From Streptomyces ferrugineus (GTDB lineage: Bacteria > Actinomycetota > Actinomycetes > Streptomycetales > Streptomycetaceae), in contig NZ_CP063373.1 of the NCBI RefSeq assembly GCF_015160855.1, forward strand, positions 9,275,001-9,339,000: a stretch of 64,000 nt of DNA, in the 5' to 3' direction. Below, one piece after another: positions 61,734 to 64,000 of this stretch. Position numbers and translations under genes: made by a program. Within the stretch, counting starts at the first letter, position 1. Every line of letters begins with the position of its first letter. The notes beneath the pieces are model-generated. The model saw nothing but the letters and a program-made list of their open reading frames with translations, did not search any database and had not been told where the DNA came from.

Positions 61734-63181
61734 AGGCCGTACTCCTTCCACCGGCGGTCGACCTTCGCCGCCGTCTCGGGGTCGGACTCCACCATGTCGG
61801 GCCAGCCGCCGTCGCGCGTGTAGCCCTCCTCGGGCCACTTCTTCGTCGCGTCGATGCCCGCCTTGCCGCCCCAGAACTGCTGGTAGGAGGCGTGGTCGAG
61901 GTGGTCCACCGGGCCCTCGACCAGCGACAGGTCGCGGGCGTAGTCCGTGTTGCCGAGCGCCCGCCAGGCGACCTCGTGCAGATCGTGCACATCGCAGTCG
62001 GAGTCGACGACCACGATCAGCTTGGTCAGGGACATCATGTGGGCGCCCCAGATCGCGTGCATCACCTTCTGGGCGTGCTTGGGGTACTTCTTGTCGATCG
62101 AGACGATCGCGCAGTTGTGGAAGCCGCCCGCCTCCGGCAGGTGGTAGTCCACGATGTCCGGGACGATGATCTTCAGCAGGGGGAGGAAGAAGCGTTCCGT
62201 CGCACGGCCCAGCGGTCCGTCCTCCGTCGGGGGCCGGCCTACGACGATCGACTGGAGCAGGGGCCGGCGGCGCATCGTCACGCAGTCGATCGTCAGGGCC
62301 GGGAACGGCTCCTGCGGGGTGTAGAAGCCGGTGTGGTCGCCGAAGGGCCCCTCCGGCAGCATCTCCCCGGGCTCCAGCCACCCCTCCAGCACGACCTCGG
62401 CCTGCGCCGGGACCTGGAGCGGAACGGTCTTGCAGTCGACCATCTCGATCCGCTTGCCCGCGAGGAAGCCCGCGAACAGGTACTCGTCGATGTCGCCGGG
62501 CAGCGGGGCGGTCGAGGCGTACGTCACGGCGGGCGGACACCCGAAGGCGATGGCCACCGGCAGCCGCTCACCCCTTCTGGCCGCCACCTGGTAGTGGTTG
62601 CGGCTGTCCTTGTGGATCTGCCAGTGCATGCCGATGGTGCGCTTGTCGTGGCGCTGGAGGCGGTACAGGCCCAGATTGCGTACGCCGGACTCCGGGTCCT
62701 TGGTGTGCGTGAGCCCCAGGTTGAAGAAGGAGCCGCCGTCCTTGGGCCAGGTGAACAGGGCGGGCAACTGGTCGAGGTCGACGTCGTCGCCGGTGAGCAC
62801 GACCTCCTGGACCGGCCCGTCCTTGACCTTCTTCGGCGGTACGTGCGTCATCGCGCCGAGCTTCCCGAACGCCTCGCGCACCCCGACGAAACCGTGCGGC
62901 AGTTCGGGCTTGAGCAGTCCGCCGATCCTGTCGGAGATGTCGCCGTACGACTTCAGCCCCAGGGCCTTGAGCAGCCGCCGGTCGGTCCCGAAGACGTTCA
63001 TCGCGAGGGGCATCGACGACCCCTTCACGTTCTCGAACAGCAGCGCGGGACCGCCGGACTTCTGCACCCGGTCGACGATCTCCCCGACCTCCAGATACGG
63101 ATCGACCTCGGCCTTGACGCGCTTGAGGTCGCCTTCGCGTTCCAGTGCCCTGAGCAGGGAACGAAGATCGTCGTAAGCCAT
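61730..63181 (-). CDS. UbiD-type decarboxylase of the menaquinone pathway
   Basis: A prenyl-FMN-dependent decarboxylase (483 aa) removing the carboxyl of the 6-naphthoate intermediate; called MqnL in this pathway. UbiD features are [40 protein letters not shown] and [10 protein letters not shown] with the catalytic glutamate just before it. The start is the ATG at 63181. The longer upstream frame has no similarity. It forms a two-gene operon with the UbiA-type gene and depends on the UbiX-type enzyme at 58839. Confidence 0.93.
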   Translation of the reverse strand: MAYDDLRSLLRALEREGDLKRVKAEVDPYLEVGEIVDRVQKSGGPALLFENVKGSSMPLAMNVFGTDRRLLKALGLKSYGDISDRIGGLLKPELPHGFVGVREAFGKLGAMTHVPPKKVKDGPVQEVVLTGDDVDLDQLPALFTWPKDGGSFFNLGLTHTKDPESGVRNLGLYRLQRHDKRTIGMHWQIHKDSRNHYQVAARRGERLPVAIAFGCPPAVTYASTAPLPGDIDEYLFAGFLAGKRIEMVDCKTVPLQVPAQAEVVLEGWLEPGEMLPEGPFGDHTGFYTPQEPFPALTIDCVTMRRRPLLQSIVVGRPPTEDGPLGRATERFFLPLLKIIVPDIVDYHLPEAGGFHNCAIVSIDKKYPKHAQKVMHAIWGAHMMSLTKLIVVVDSDCDVHDLHEVAWRALGNTDYARDLSLVEGPVDHLDHASYQQFWGGKAGIDATKKWPEEGYTRDGGWPDMVESDPETAAKVDRRWKEYGL

Positions 63182-63267
63182 GGGGTCAAGTATCCCCGAG
63201 CGGCTACCCTGGGCCTGAACCCGGGGGGCGTGCCCCGGACCGACGACCGTTTCGCTGGAGAAGGCCC

Positions 63268-63597
63268 ATGCTCCGGGTGCTGATGTTCCTCGTGCCACTG
63301 GCACTGAGCGTGTATGCGTTCATCGACTGCATCAGCACGAAGGAGGAGGACATCCGCCACATGCCCAAGCCGCTGTGGGCGATCCTCGTGCTGGTGTTTC
63401 CCCTGGTCGGCTCGATCTCCTGGCTGATCGCGGGCAAGCGGCGCAGCCCTGCCGCCGACGGCTGGTCCGGCGTACGGGACCGTCGGCGTCAGCAGTGGGT
63501 GGCGCCGGACGACAACCCCGATTTCCTGAAGTCCCTGGGCGACGACGACAACTCCCGGGACGAGGACGACGACAAGAAGAGGCGCGACGAGCCCTGA
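63268..63597 (+). CDS. PLDc_N-domain small membrane protein
   Basis: A 109-residue protein. The N-terminal 62 residues are the phospholipase D N-terminal-like domain: two helices ([20 protein letters not shown] and [19 protein letters not shown]) with the conserved [11 protein letters not shown]. The rest is a charged tail ([17 protein letters not shown]). Many actinobacteria have such stand-alone proteins beside ubiD-like genes. The role is unknown. Confidence 0.85.
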   Translation: MLRVLMFLVPLALSVYAFIDCISTKEEDIRHMPKPLWAILVLVFPLVGSISWLIAGKRRSPAADGWSGVRDRRRQQWVAPDDNPDFLKSLGDDDNSRDEDDDKKRRDEP

Positions 63598-63643
63598 CCG
63601 GGCGTCGTCCGAGGGGTCCAGCCGGTCGGTCATCGCCGCACCC

Positions 63644-63701
63644 CTGGACGTGGGGCGTCTGGACGTGGGGCGTCTGGACGCGGGCGTCTAGACGTGGGCG
63701 T
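63644..63701. repeat. Four tandem 14-15-bp units at the end of a gene
   Basis: CTGGACGTGGGGCGT occurs twice (63644-63658, 63659-63673), then CTGGACGCGGGCGT (63674-63687) and CTAGACGTGGGCGT (63688-63701). The last unit supplies the TAG stop and final codons of the minus-strand gene, so the repeat array begins inside it. Confidence 0.9.
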
Positions 63702-64000
63702 CCCTCAGTTCCCGCAGCCGCTCCACCTCACGCTGCGCGGCCGCGCGGTGGCCGAGGTCGAGCGCCATGGTGCCGCGGCCGTAGGCGTAGTAGGCGTCCT
63801 CGCGGATCCGCGGGTCCAGGCCCCGCGCCCGGCGCAGGGCGTGGAAGCTGACGTCGAGGGAGAGCCGGGTGCCCGACATCCAGTTGCGGGCGGGGGGCGT
63901 CAGGTGCGCACGCAGCACGTCCTTGAGGTGGTCGCGTGTCAGCCGGTCGGCCTCGTCGGGGCGGGGTACGCCGGGGTGGTGCGGATGGCCCGCCAGGTCG
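63688..64000 (-). CDS. C-terminal part of an unidentified protein
   Basis: The frame enters from the right edge and ends at 63688, giving about 103 residues (from DLAGHPHHPGV to LRELRDAHV). It is hydrophilic and probably helical, with GTRLSLDVSFHALRRARGLD and YYAYGRGTMALDLGHRAAAQ. There is no membrane segment or known motif. An internal GTG at 63918 is a possible start, but the frame and codon bias continue upstream, so the gene most likely extends beyond the window. Confidence 0.6.
   Translation of the reverse strand, partial: DLAGHPHHPGVPRPDEADRLTRDHLKDVLRAHLTPPARNWMSGTRLSLDVSFHALRRARGLDPRIREDAYYAYGRGTMALDLGHRAAAQREVERLRELRDAHV

Noticed and set aside
63644..63701. CRISPR or attachment-site repeat
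   Set aside because: Units are only 14-15 bases and head to tail, with no tRNA, integrase or cas gene nearby.

Overview
The window is about 71% G+C. Many starts are GTG, and most genes overlap their neighbours by the 4-base GTGA or ATGA junction. It also holds a complete nuoA-N operon, a futalosine-type menaquinone pathway, Rex-like and TetR-like operators, Tat signals and an LAxTG surface protein. Together these point to a Streptomyces chromosome, probably the conserved core. I see no phage, plasmid, insertion sequence, CRISPR array, rRNA or tRNA.

Layout. 1-1448: truncated recQ. 1605-17571: the 14-gene NADH dehydrogenase (complex I) operon on the minus strand, ending in a strong hairpin, with a Rex-type operator about 110 bases upstream of nuoA. 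17572-18314: a 743-base regulatory region leading to a secreted NlpC/P60 peptidase. 19219-25059: a Tat-exported FAD oxidoreductase, a peptide deformylase, an LAxTG-anchored surface protein and a geranylgeranyl/menaquinone reductase. 25108-30405: an acetyltransferase, a PASTA protein, and an operon of a small membrane protein, a deacetylase/glycosyltransferase fusion, an acyltransferase and menG. 30539-37125: a GH18-like lipoprotein, a cut-down amidohydrolase next to mqnC, a prepilin peptidase, a repeat-rich Ser/Thr kinase and mqnA. 37250-39829: a cold-shock gene, an XRE-cupin regulator and azlCD with an internal tandem duplication. 39858-45705: a methyltransferase, an FAD dehydrogenase/LysR pair, an orphan sugar-binding lipoprotein and an epimerase. 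45874-52244: a fatty-acid module (fadD, thiolase, long FabG, MaoC dehydratase, TetR) with paired palindromes in the divergent promoter. 52304-55278: two SPFH/Band 7 proteins. 55454-63181: DUF4229-like protein, acetyltransferase, UdgX, mqnE, an Lrp regulator, ubiX-, ubiA- and ubiD-like menaquinone genes, a rhomboid protease and a Uma2 protein. 63268-64000: a PLDc_N membrane protein and a truncated gene.

How it fits together. Complex I reduces menaquinone. The window carries MqnA, MqnE, MqnC, the UbiA/UbiD/UbiX-type late enzymes, MenG and a probable side-chain reductase, in five separate places. The aminofutalosine deaminase or MqnB step and MqnD are not visible. A Rex-type operator would tie complex I to the NADH/NAD+ ratio. 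The remaining genes are mostly cell-envelope, lipid and regulatory functions. I found no clear-cut unknown system. The most interesting items are the azlCD tandem duplication, the paired TetR-type operators of the fatty-acid module, the degenerate amidohydrolase beside mqnC, the polysaccharide genes coupled to menG, and the SPFH pair.
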